Source: Mesorhizobium loti
GTDB lineage: Bacteria; Pseudomonadota; Alphaproteobacteria; Rhizobiales; Rhizobiaceae
Direction: 5' to 3'
Assembly: GCF_002858745.1 (NCBI RefSeq)
Contig: NZ_PJRO01000001.1
Location: 434,001-498,000 of the forward strand
Length of the DNA stretch: 64,000 bases
The first letter of the stretch is position 1; every line of letters starts with the position of its first letter. The notes beneath the pieces are model-generated. The model was given only the letters and a program-made list of their open reading frames with translations. It had not been told where the DNA came from and searched no databases. Position numbers and translations under genes: made by a program. Below are positions 18,445 through 26,274 of this stretch, piece by piece.

Positions 18445-19335
18445 ATGCGGGCCGAAACTTTCTTCGATGCGCGCGATGTCGTTGGCGAGAGCATCATCTG
18501 GTCCAGCGAGGAAAAGACCCTCTATTGGGTCGACATCGGCGGCAAACGCATTCACCGCCTGGAGATCACGAGCCGTCGGCACAACAGCTGGACGACGCCA
18601 GATTTTCCGACGTCGATCGGAATGCGCAAGGACGGCGGCTTCATCGTCGGTCTTCGCCGCGAAGTCAGCTTCTGGAGACCGGGCGAAAAATTCGAAGTCT
18701 TCGCCGCGATCGAGTCGGACCTGCCAGGCAATAGGCTGAACGAAGGCCGTGTCGCTCCCGATGGCTCGTTCTGGGTCTCCACGATGCAGAACAATCTCAA
18801 TGCCGATGGCTCACCAAAAGACATGGACCGCGCATCCGGTGCGATCTACCGGATCGATCCGTCGGGCAAGGTCGAGCAGCTCGCCCCCAATGAATATGGC
18901 ATCACAAACACCATGGGCTGGACGCGTGACGGCCATTTCCTGTTTGCCGACACGCTGGCCAACAGGATCTATTGCTTTGCCTATGATGAAGTCGCGAAGA
19001 CGATCTCGGAGCGGCGGACCATCGTCGAAGGCTTCGAGCGCGGCCTCCCCGACGGCTCATGCCTCGACGCCGAAGACAACCTCTGGAACTGCCGGGTCGT
19101 TGGCGGGCGGGCGGTGGCGAAATTCCGCGCCGACGGCACCCTCCTGGATCTGGTCGAATTGCCTGTGAGCTGGCCAACAAGCTGCACCTTCGGCGGTGAT
19201 GACCTCGCCACTCTCTATGTCACCTCGGCCCGCTTCACCATGACGCCCGATCATCTTGCGGCACATCCGCAGGAAGGGAGCCTGATCGCGATCGACAATG
19301 CCGGACGAGGTGTTGCCGAGCCCAAGTTCGGCTAA
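18445..19335 (+). CDS. SMP-30/gluconolactonase/LRE family protein (sugar lactonase)
   Basis: 296 residues. AGGAGG four bases before the ATG at 18445 sets the start. The six-bladed propeller family motifs are LNEGRVAPDGSFWVSTM, TMGWTRDGHFLFADT and LPDGSCLDAEDNLWNCR; they carry the Asn and two Asp ligands of the divalent metal. Such enzymes open sugar lactones to sugar acids. It would take the product of the SDR dehydrogenase and feed the dehydratases of the locus. It is the first gene of the rightward arm. Confidence 0.9.
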   Translation: MRAETFFDARDVVGESIIWSSEEKTLYWVDIGGKRIHRLEITSRRHNSWTTPDFPTSIGMRKDGGFIVGLRREVSFWRPGEKFEVFAAIESDLPGNRLNEGRVAPDGSFWVSTMQNNLNADGSPKDMDRASGAIYRIDPSGKVEQLAPNEYGITNTMGWTRDGHFLFADTLANRIYCFAYDEVAKTISERRTIVEGFERGLPDGSCLDAEDNLWNCRVVGGRAVAKFRADGTLLDLVELPVSWPTSCTFGGDDLATLYVTSARFTMTPDHLAAHPQEGSLIAIDNAGRGVAEPKFG

Positions 19336-19346
19336 CAACAATCACA

Positions 19347-19375
19347 TTGACAAACTTGTATGGTAGCATTCTAGT
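19347..19375 (+). promoter_or_regulatory. Promoter with embedded TATGGTAG motif before the SDR gene
   Basis: TTGACA (19347-19352), 17 bases, then TCTAGT (19370-19375) gives a usable sigma-70-like promoter between the SMP-30 gene and the SDR gene. TATGGTAG at 19359-19366 lies in the spacer, where a bound repressor would block polymerase. Confidence 0.5.
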
Positions 19376-19407
19376 TTGACTGCACTGAGGCGCGAGACCA
19401 CTCCATC

Positions 19408-20190
19408 ATGCAATTCGAAGGCAAGAGCATCATCGTCACCGGAGGCAGCCTTGGCATGGGTCGGGCCTGCGCCGAACGCTTTGCAGCTGAAGGCGGACAC
19501 GTGCTCATCGTCGCCAATGATAGTGAAACCGTGGAGCGCGCCGTTGCCGAGATCGGCGGCAAGGTTGCGGGTTTCGTCGGCGATGTCAGGAATGCAGCGG
19601 ACATGGAGAACGCTGCCGCCACAGCCGTCCAGCGCTTCGGCGGGGTCGATATTCTCGCCTGCTGCGCCGGCATCCAGCGCTACGGAACCGTGGTCGATAC
19701 ACCGGAAGACGTCTGGGATGACGTGCTCGACATTAATCTGAAGGGCGTTTTCCTCGCCTCGAAATATGCAATTCCCCACATGCGAAAGCGCGGTGGTGGT
19801 GCCATTGTCGCGATCTCTTCGGTGCAGGCCTACGCATCACAGGCAGGGGTCGCCGCCTACACCGCCTCGAAAGGCGCCATCAACGCCCTGGTGCGGGCAA
19901 TGGCGCTCGACCATGCCGCCGATAACATCACCGTCAACGCCGTCTGCCCCGCCTCGATCGATACGCCCATGCTGCGTTGGGCGGCCGACCTCCACAAAGG
20001 TCAATTGAGCCAGGATGAGATGATCGCGCAATGGGGCAAAGGCCATCCGATCGGTCGCGTCGGCAAAGTGGAAGAGGTCGCGGAGCTTGTCGCCTTTCTC
20101 GCCAGCGACAGGGCCCGCTTCATCACCGGTGCCGACATGAAGATCGACGGTGGCACCATGGCCAAGCTGGGCATCGTCCTGCCCGACTGA
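19408..20190 (+). CDS. SDR family oxidoreductase (second in locus)
   Basis: 260 residues. TGGSLGMGRA binds the cofactor, CAGIQRYG replaces the NNAG box, ISSVQAYAS gives the catalytic Ser and YTASK the Tyr and Lys. The ending is GADMKIDGGTMAKLG. It has its own probable promoter and precedes the glucarate-dehydratase-like gene by 33 bases. In related pathways such an SDR oxidises a 2-keto-3-deoxy sugar acid or the free aldose; which applies here is not clear. Confidence 0.88.
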   Translation: MQFEGKSIIVTGGSLGMGRACAERFAAEGGHVLIVANDSETVERAVAEIGGKVAGFVGDVRNAADMENAAATAVQRFGGVDILACCAGIQRYGTVVDTPEDVWDDVLDINLKGVFLASKYAIPHMRKRGGGAIVAISSVQAYASQAGVAAYTASKGAINALVRAMALDHAADNITVNAVCPASIDTPMLRWAADLHKGQLSQDEMIAQWGKGHPIGRVGKVEEVAELVAFLASDRARFITGADMKIDGGTMAKLGIVLPD

Positions 20191-20223
20191 CAACGCAAAC
20201 CATCAGATTCCCGAAAGCACATC

Positions 20224-21471
20224 ATGAAGCGGCCCAAGATCACCGATATCCGCGCCACCACCGTGACAATTCCGCTGGAGGCGCCGCTCAGGCATTCCAA
20301 CGGCGCCCATTGGGGCCGTTTCGTGCGCACGATCGTGGAGGTCGAAACCGACGTCGGCATCATCGGCCTGGGCGAGATGGGCGGCGGCGGCGAGAGCGCC
20401 GAGGCGGCCTTTGCGGCCCTCAAGAGTTATCTCGTCGGCCACGACCCTTTCGAGCTCGAACAGTTGCGTTTCAAGATCTGCAACCCGACTGCCAGCCTCT
20501 ACAACAACCGCACGCAAATGCACGCCGCGATTGAATTCGCCTGCATCGACATCGTCGGCAAATTCCTGGGCGTGCCGGCTTATGACATTCTCGGCGGCAA
20601 GATGCGCGACGAGGTTGGCTTTGCCAGCTATCTTTTCTTCCGCTTGCCGAACAAGGAGACCGGCCAAGGCGAAATCCGCACCGCGGACCAGCTGATCGCC
20701 CAGGCGCTCGAGCTGAAGCGAACCCATGGCTTCACCGCCCACAAGCTCAAGAGCGGCGTATTCCCGCCCGACTATGAACTGGCCGTTTACCGCGCACTCG
20801 CCAAGGCAGTGGGCACGGACTCCGTACGCTACGATCCGAACGCCGCCTTCACCGTCGAAGAGGCAATCCGTTTCGCCAGGGGCATCGAGGATCTCAACAA
20901 CGACTATTACGAGGACCCAACCTGGGGCCTCAACGGCATGCGCAGGGTGCGTGAGAACACGCATATGCCGCTGGCCACCAACACGATCGTGGTCAACTTC
21001 GAGCAGTTGGCAACCAATGTGCTCAACCCGTCTTGTGACGTCATCCTGCTCGATACGACCTTCTGGGGCGGTATCCGTCCCTGCATCAAGGCGGCAGCGG
21101 TCTGCGAAACCTTCCAGCTCGGCATTGCCGTGCATTCGTCGGGCGAGCTCGGCATCCAGCTCGCCACCATGCTGCATCTTGGCGCCGTGCTACCGAACCT
21201 CGTTTTCACCGCGGACGCGCACTATCATCAGCTTGTCGACGACATCATCGGCGGCGGCCCGATGAAATATGTGAACGGCAAGATCGCAGTCCCGACAGCG
21301 CCGGGACTTGGCGTTGAACTCGACCGCGACAAGGTCGGCAAGTATGCGGACCTCTACAAGACGCTCGGCGGCTATCCCTATGATCGCGACCCTGCCCGAC
21401 CGGGCTGGTTCGCAACCGTGCCGAACACGCGATGGGCCGACCCGAACGACGATCGGGTGATCGACTACTAG
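20224..21471 (+). CDS. Enolase-superfamily dehydratase, glucarate-dehydratase subgroup
   Basis: 415 residues. KLKSG has the paired Lys residues K174 and K176. D204 with N206 (YDPN), E230 (YYEDP) and N253 (LATN) fit the metal ligands of the glucarate dehydratase subgroup, and H304 (AVHSSGELG) the second catalytic base. The family removes water from hexarates or related acids to give 2-keto-3-deoxy acids. It differs clearly from the other enolase-superfamily gene of the locus, which lacks KxK, so two different sugar acids or two epimers may be handled. It lies between an SDR gene and a FAH-fold gene on the same strand. Confidence 0.9.
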   Translation: MKRPKITDIRATTVTIPLEAPLRHSNGAHWGRFVRTIVEVETDVGIIGLGEMGGGGESAEAAFAALKSYLVGHDPFELEQLRFKICNPTASLYNNRTQMHAAIEFACIDIVGKFLGVPAYDILGGKMRDEVGFASYLFFRLPNKETGQGEIRTADQLIAQALELKRTHGFTAHKLKSGVFPPDYELAVYRALAKAVGTDSVRYDPNAAFTVEEAIRFARGIEDLNNDYYEDPTWGLNGMRRVRENTHMPLATNTIVVNFEQLATNVLNPSCDVILLDTTFWGGIRPCIKAAAVCETFQLGIAVHSSGELGIQLATMLHLGAVLPNLVFTADAHYHQLVDDIIGGGPMKYVNGKIAVPTAPGLGVELDRDKVGKYADLYKTLGGYPYDRDPARPGWFATVPNTRWADPNDDRVIDY

Positions 21472-21550
21472 CTTGTCGCAAACCAGGCTCCATGCTGGAG
21501 CTTGCGAACGTCCTGAAAATCGAACCTAATCGCCCCCCAAACAGGAGCAA

Positions 21551-22711
21551 ATGACAGTGACAATCGGGCATGATGTCTTCGCCAGCGGCACCTTCGTCGG
21601 GCGGGTTTGGGACCCTTCCATCGCGGGCCCCAGCCTTGTCACGATCCGCGGCAACAAACTGGTCGACATCACATCCAAAGCCACGCCTACGATGCGCGAC
21701 CTGCTCGAACGCGAAGACGCTGCTGAGTATGTCGCCCGCGCCGACGGTCCGGTGCTGACATCCCTGGCGAACTTGCTATCGCAATCCGGCGGCGACCGGG
21801 ATCTGCAGGCCATTCATCTTCTGGCACCCAACGACCTTCAGGCGGTCAAGGCCTGCGGCGTGACCTTCGCGCGTTCCATGATCGAGCGCGTTATCGAGGA
21901 GCGCGCTGCCGGTGACCCCGACCTCGCAATCAAGATCCGCGAAAAAGTCGTCGCCATCGTCGGCGACAGCCTGCGCAACCTGAAAGCGGGCTCGGCCCAG
22001 GCCGCCAAGGTCAAGGAAGCGTTGATCGAAGACGGGATCTGGTCGCAATATCTGGAAGTCGGGATCGGCCCGGACGCGGAGGTCTTCTCGAAGGCACAAG
22101 TGCTTTCCTCGGTCGGTCACGGTGCCGATGTCGGACTTCACCCGATTTCGAAATGGAACAATCCCGAGCCGGAAATCGTGCTTGTCGTGAACTCCACCGG
22201 CACGGTGAAAGGGGCAACGCTCGGCAATGACGTCAATCTGCGCGATGTCGAGGGGCGCTCGGCGCTGTTGCTGGGAAAAGCCAAGGACAACAACGCCTCC
22301 TGCTCGATCGGACCGTTCATCAGGCTGTTCGATGCGACGTATACGATCGACGATGTGCGCAACGCCGAACTTCGGCTGAAGGTGGTGGGCGAAGACGGCT
22401 TCGTGCTCGACGGCCGAAGCTCGATGAAGGAAATCAGCCGCGACCCGCTCGATCTCGTGTCGCAGACCATCGGACGCCATCATCAATATCCGGATGGCCT
22501 GGTGCTGTTCATGGGCACGCTCTTTGCCCCGACGGAGGACCGCGGAACGCCGGGGCAAGGTTTCACCCACAAGATCGGCGACGTGGTCACGATTTCCAAT
22601 GACGAACTCGGCTCGCTGACGAACCGTGTTCGCCTTTCAACCGACTGCCCGCCCTGGGTCTTCGGCCCATCGCATCTCATGCGCAACCTGGCGGCGCGGG
22701 AGCTGCTTTGA
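21551..22711 (+). CDS. Fumarylacetoacetate hydrolase (FAH) family protein
   Basis: 386 residues. AGGAG five bases upstream supports the ATG. The FAH C-terminal fold shows PEPEIVLVV with the metal-binding acidic residues, a KAKDNNASCSIGPFI active-site stretch and the ending region DVVTISNDELGSLTNRV. In sugar-acid pathways FAH-fold enzymes dehydrate 2-keto-3-deoxy-pentonates or cleave diketo acids. As the last gene of the rightward arm it likely processes the keto-deoxy acid from the dehydratases. It converges on the M24 peptidase gene with a 14-bp gap. Confidence 0.88.
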   Translation: MTVTIGHDVFASGTFVGRVWDPSIAGPSLVTIRGNKLVDITSKATPTMRDLLEREDAAEYVARADGPVLTSLANLLSQSGGDRDLQAIHLLAPNDLQAVKACGVTFARSMIERVIEERAAGDPDLAIKIREKVVAIVGDSLRNLKAGSAQAAKVKEALIEDGIWSQYLEVGIGPDAEVFSKAQVLSSVGHGADVGLHPISKWNNPEPEIVLVVNSTGTVKGATLGNDVNLRDVEGRSALLLGKAKDNNASCSIGPFIRLFDATYTIDDVRNAELRLKVVGEDGFVLDGRSSMKEISRDPLDLVSQTIGRHHQYPDGLVLFMGTLFAPTEDRGTPGQGFTHKIGDVVTISNDELGSLTNRVRLSTDCPPWVFGPSHLMRNLAARELL

Positions 22712-22725
22712 GCGAATAGAGATCG

Positions 22726-23868
22726 TCAGCCAAACGGCTCAGTCGGCCCTTTACCGGGTTTCGTGAACCACTGCGGCCCGGCGTCTGTCATGTAGATGTG
22801 ATCTTCCAGTCGGATTCCGAAGCGGTCGGGAACCACGATCATCGGTTCGTTGGAGAAACACATTCCCGACCGAAGCGGCGTTGCGTTGCCACGCACGATG
22901 TAAGGTCCTTCGTGGATCTCAAGCCCCAGGCCATGGCCCGCACGATGCGGAAGACCCGGCAACCGGTAGTCCGGCCCGAGGCCATGTCGTGCAAGCACGG
23001 CGCGCGCTGCATCGTCGAGACGATGGCAGGGCGCATCGATTTGCGCAGCATCGAACACCGCTTGCTGCGCTTCGCGTTCGATCCGCCAGATGCGCGCGAA
23101 ATCGGCATCCGGCTCATCGATCATGTAGGAGCGCGTCAGGTCGGAGTGGTAGCCGTCAATGCGCGTTCCGGTGTCGACAAGGATCGGCTGCCCCTTCTCC
23201 AGGACCTGATCGCCATCCGCGCCATGCGGGAGAGACGTTGCGGCGCCGAACGAGACGATGCAGAAACTGGAACCACCTGAGGCTCCCAACGCCCTGTGCT
23301 GCTCATCGATGTAGCGAACAACCTCCGAGGCGCGGATGCCGGGTTTCATGACCGCATGGGCGCGTTTGTGCACCTCGAGCGTCAGTTCCATGGCGTATTT
23401 TATCAGCGCGATCTCCGCCGCCGATTTGCAAAGCCGCAACTCCCGGATCAGTTGCGTGCCGTCAGCCAGGCGCCCGACACCCAAGGTTCCTGCAAGCGCG
23501 TGATAGATGAAAAGTGGCAAGGCGTCGTCGAGCGCAATGACGCCCCTGGGCCCGACCAACGACCCGACGAGTGCCGCGGGGCTTTCCTCTTCGTCCCAGG
23601 TCGCGATATCGCCATCCAGGTGGGGCAAGGTCTCCACCCGGCTGCGCTCGAAAGCAGGAACGATGTAGGTCAGTGCCGTCGGCGTCACCACCGCGCCGAG
23701 CAGGCGCTCGCTCTGGTGCCAAACGAGACCCGTGAAATAGCGAAGGCTTTCGGTGGAGCCGAGCAGAACAGCCGCGATCCCGTCCGTTTCCATTTTCCGA
23801 CGCAACGACTGAAGCCGTTCCCGTCTTTCGGCATCAGAAATCAAAGCAGGGCGGCCTGGGAAAGACAT
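22726..23868 (-). CDS. M24 family metallopeptidase (Xaa-Pro dipeptidase/creatinase fold)
   Basis: 380 residues. The N-terminal creatinase-like domain is followed by the pita-bread domain with the five expected metal ligands: Asp in DTGTRIDGYHSD (two), His in PHRAGHGLGLEIHE, Glu in CFSNEPMIVVPD and Glu in RLEDHIYM. Substrates could be Xaa-Pro dipeptides; some homologs act on small amides. AGGA six bases upstream supports the start. It belongs to no clear operon. Confidence 0.88.
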   Translation of the reverse strand: MSFPGRPALISDAERRERLQSLRRKMETDGIAAVLLGSTESLRYFTGLVWHQSERLLGAVVTPTALTYIVPAFERSRVETLPHLDGDIATWDEEESPAALVGSLVGPRGVIALDDALPLFIYHALAGTLGVGRLADGTQLIRELRLCKSAAEIALIKYAMELTLEVHKRAHAVMKPGIRASEVVRYIDEQHRALGASGGSSFCIVSFGAATSLPHGADGDQVLEKGQPILVDTGTRIDGYHSDLTRSYMIDEPDADFARIWRIEREAQQAVFDAAQIDAPCHRLDDAARAVLARHGLGPDYRLPGLPHRAGHGLGLEIHEGPYIVRGNATPLRSGMCFSNEPMIVVPDRFGIRLEDHIYMTDAGPQWFTKPGKGPTEPFG

Positions 23869-23946
23869 GTCATTCCTCGTTGGGATTTTGTGACTGCGCG
23901 CTAGGTGCCGTCTTCAGCCGGGATGCGCAATCTGCCAGGGCAGACC

Positions 23947-24525
23947 TCAGCGTCGGCGCAGCCCGTCCACAAAGACATCGACAAGGCGCAGCGCAGTGGG
24001 CTGCCATTCCCCTGCCCCTTGCGAATAGAAGATACCGACCAGGGTGCGCAGCAGGTCGTCCGGCGAAATGTCGGAACGAAGCTCGCCGGCGGCAACGCCG
24101 CGGTCGAGCAGCAGGCCGATCGCCGTCGTCAGCCGCTCGAAGGAGTAAGCTTTCAGCTCGGAAGAGCCATGCGCCACGAGCTGAAGCCCTTCGATCATGC
24201 CTTTCTTGGCAGCAACGAGACGGACATTGGCGTGCAGCCATCTGCGCAGCGCCTCGACCGGCTCGGCGTCCCTTGCCAGCCGATCCGCAAGGTCGACCAA
24301 CTGGTCGACCTCATGGCGATAAACCGCCTCGAACAAGGCTTCACGCGTGGGAAAATGGCGATAGAGCGTACCGATGCCGACGCCGGCCTGCCGTGCCACG
24401 GCTTCCAGGCTGGCTTGCGGGCCGCCGGCACTGAAGATCTGCGTTGCCGTTTCGAGCAGCAGTTCACGGTTGCGAATTGAGTCCGCGCGCGGTTTTCGCC
24501 TTGCCTTTTCGGTCTTCGGTTCCAT
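23947..24525 (-). CDS. TetR family transcriptional regulator
   Basis: 192 residues from the ATG at 24525 (GGAG four bases upstream). An ATG at 24567 is possible but lies inside a 17-bp palindrome that looks like the operator. The helix-turn-helix region is LLETATQIFSAGGPQASLEA-VARQAGVGIGTLYRHFPTRE. The C-terminal domain is divergent, as usual. It is transcribed away from the molybdenum hydroxylase operon, with 196 bp between starts, and very likely represses it and itself. Confidence 0.9.
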   Translation of the reverse strand: MEPKTEKARRKPRADSIRNRELLLETATQIFSAGGPQASLEAVARQAGVGIGTLYRHFPTREALFEAVYRHEVDQLVDLADRLARDAEPVEALRRWLHANVRLVAAKKGMIEGLQLVAHGSSELKAYSFERLTTAIGLLLDRGVAAGELRSDISPDDLLRTLVGIFYSQGAGEWQPTALRLVDVFVDGLRRR

Positions 24526-24557
24526 TTTCTCCAACGAGACACATTCCCTCTTGATAA

Positions 24558-24574
24558 ACGGAGGCATCCTCCGT
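24558..24574. promoter_or_regulatory. 17-bp palindrome, candidate TetR operator
   Basis: ACGGAGG, CAT, CCTCCGT is a perfect 7-3-7 inverted repeat in the region between the TetR gene and the divergent hydroxylase operon. Length, symmetry and place fit a TetR-family binding site. Confidence 0.6.
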
Positions 24575-24721
24575 ATATAGTAATGCAGATCGGAACGTTG
24601 CACAAAGGCAATCCCGGTCAGGGTCAACGGACCGTTTCGCACCAGATCTCTCCGCGCGCCCGCATCCTTCGCCGCTGGACAGCGGCTTCCATATATCACG
24701 ATCACTGAATGGAGTACCGCG

Positions 24722-25219
24722 ATGTCACTCTCCATCAGCCTCACCATCAATGGTCAAGCGCGCACGGTGGTGCTCGACGACCCGCGTGTGACGCTGCTCG
24801 ACCTTTTGCGCGAGCGACTTGACCTGCCCGGCACCAAGAAAGGCTGCGACCGCGGCCAATGCGGCGCCTGCACCGTGCTTGTCGACGGGCGGCGCATCAA
24901 TTCATGCCTGGCCCTGGCTGCAAGCCTCGACGGAGCCGAGGTCACCACAATCGAAGGGCTCGCCGAGGGCGAAATACTGCATCCGGTCCAGGCCGCCTTC
25001 GTCGCGCATGATGGTTTCCAGTGCGGCTACTGCACGCCGGGCCAGATCATGAGCGCAATTGGGCTCATCCAGGAGGGCCATGCAAATGGCGATCCGGAGC
25101 GCATCCGCGAACTGATGAGCGGCAACATCTGTCGCTGCGGCGCATACCAGGGCATCACCGAAGCGATCCTGGAAGCGCAGAAGACGCTGGCTGAAGGCAA
25201 CCGGAGGGACGCGGCATGA
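24722..25219 (+). CDS. Molybdenum hydroxylase 2Fe-2S subunit (xanthine dehydrogenase/PaoA family)
   Basis: 165 residues with the two iron-sulfur clusters of the family: GCDRGQCGACTVLVDG and a following SC for the plant-type cluster, CGYCTPGQ and NICRCGAYQGI for the second. It passes electrons from the molybdenum site to FAD. It has no Tat signal, unlike E. coli PaoA, so the complex is probably cytoplasmic. GGAG lies nine bases before the ATG. Its stop overlaps the next start (ATGA). Confidence 0.93.
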   Translation: MSLSISLTINGQARTVVLDDPRVTLLDLLRERLDLPGTKKGCDRGQCGACTVLVDGRRINSCLALAASLDGAEVTTIEGLAEGEILHPVQAAFVAHDGFQCGYCTPGQIMSAIGLIQEGHANGDPERIRELMSGNICRCGAYQGITEAILEAQKTLAEGNRRDAA

Positions 25220-26274
25220 ACCGTTTCGACTACATACGTCCGGCCAGTGTGCCGGAGGCGATCGCAGCTGCAGCGGTTCCAGGGTCGGCTTACCTCGCCG
25301 CGGGCACCAATCTGCTCGACCTGATGAAGGTCGGCACCCTACGACCCGAGCGGGTCATCGACATCACGCGGCTGCCGGATCTCGATCGCATCGAGTGGTT
25401 GCCGGATGGCGGTGTCCGGATCGGTGCCATGGTCCGCAATTCCGATCTTGCTTATGACGAGCGCTTTGCTCGGATGTTCCCAGCCGTGGCCGAAGCCCTG
25501 CTTTCAGGCGCGTCGGCGCAGTTGCGTAACGCCGCAACCGTGGGCGGCAACCTGATGCAGCGCACGCGCTGTGCCTATTTCCACGACCTGGCAAGCGCCT
25601 GCAATCGGCGCCTGGCCGGATCGGGTTGCGATGCCCGCGACGGCGAAAATCGCCTGCACGCAGTGCTCGGCTGGAGCGAACATTGCATCGCCACCCATCC
25701 TTCCGATTTCTGTGTGCCGCTGGTGGCGCTGGATGCTGTTGTCGAAGTCGAAGGCCCGCATGGCGGCCGCGAAATTCCGGTGGACCTGCTGCACGTCCTG
25801 CCGGGCGCGACGCCAGAACGGGCAACCGCGCTGGCGCCGGGCGAGCTCATCATTGCCCTCCGGTTGCCAGCGGAAGCCACAGGCTTTTCGGGCAATGCCC
25901 GTTATCTGAAACTGCGCGAACGTACCTCCTACGCTTTCGCCGTGGTTTCGGCCGCGGCGGCGCTGGAGTTCGAAGGCGGCCAGATCCGCAAGGCGCGCAT
26001 CGCGCTCGGCGGCGTCGCCGCCAAACCCTGGCGGGCACGAGAAGCGGAAGCAGCTTTGACGGGTGTGCCAGCATCAAGAGAAGCCTTTGCAAAGGCGGCC
26101 GAGTTGGCCTTGGCCGATGCACTTCCGTCCGGCGACAACGCTTTCAAGATCGAGTTGGCGCGCCGCATCGTCGTGCGCGCATTGAGCCTTGCCGTGGAAG
26201 GAACGCCAAAGATCATGCCGGCGCTGCCGGCTTCGCCCTTCTCCACAACAGCTGGAGTAACCCATGTCGCCTGA
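25216..26274 (+). CDS. Molybdenum hydroxylase FAD-binding subunit (PaoB/CoxM-like)
   Basis: 352 residues. AAGTNLLDLMKVG near the N-terminus and NAATVGGNLMQRTRCAYF are FAD-binding signatures of the CoxM/PaoB family. An ArcCys-rich insert (ASACNRRLAGSGCDARDG) resembles the [4Fe-4S] insertion of PaoB/YagS-type subunits, with Cys at CAYF, ACN and GSGC. It starts inside the stop of the 2Fe-2S gene and overlaps the large-subunit gene by 11 bases. It is the middle electron carrier of the complex. Confidence 0.92.
   Translation: MNRFDYIRPASVPEAIAAAAVPGSAYLAAGTNLLDLMKVGTLRPERVIDITRLPDLDRIEWLPDGGVRIGAMVRNSDLAYDERFARMFPAVAEALLSGASAQLRNAATVGGNLMQRTRCAYFHDLASACNRRLAGSGCDARDGENRLHAVLGWSEHCIATHPSDFCVPLVALDAVVEVEGPHGGREIPVDLLHVLPGATPERATALAPGELIIALRLPAEATGFSGNARYLKLRERTSYAFAVVSAAAALEFEGGQIRKARIALGGVAAKPWRAREAEAALTGVPASREAFAKAAELALADALPSGDNAFKIELARRIVVRALSLAVEGTPKIMPALPASPFSTTAGVTHVA

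Noticed and set aside
21477..21506. Bulged hairpin between the glucarate-dehydratase-like and FAH-fold genes
   Set aside because: The GCTCCA/TGGAGC stem is short and interrupted, with no U-tract, so it was not listed as a terminator.
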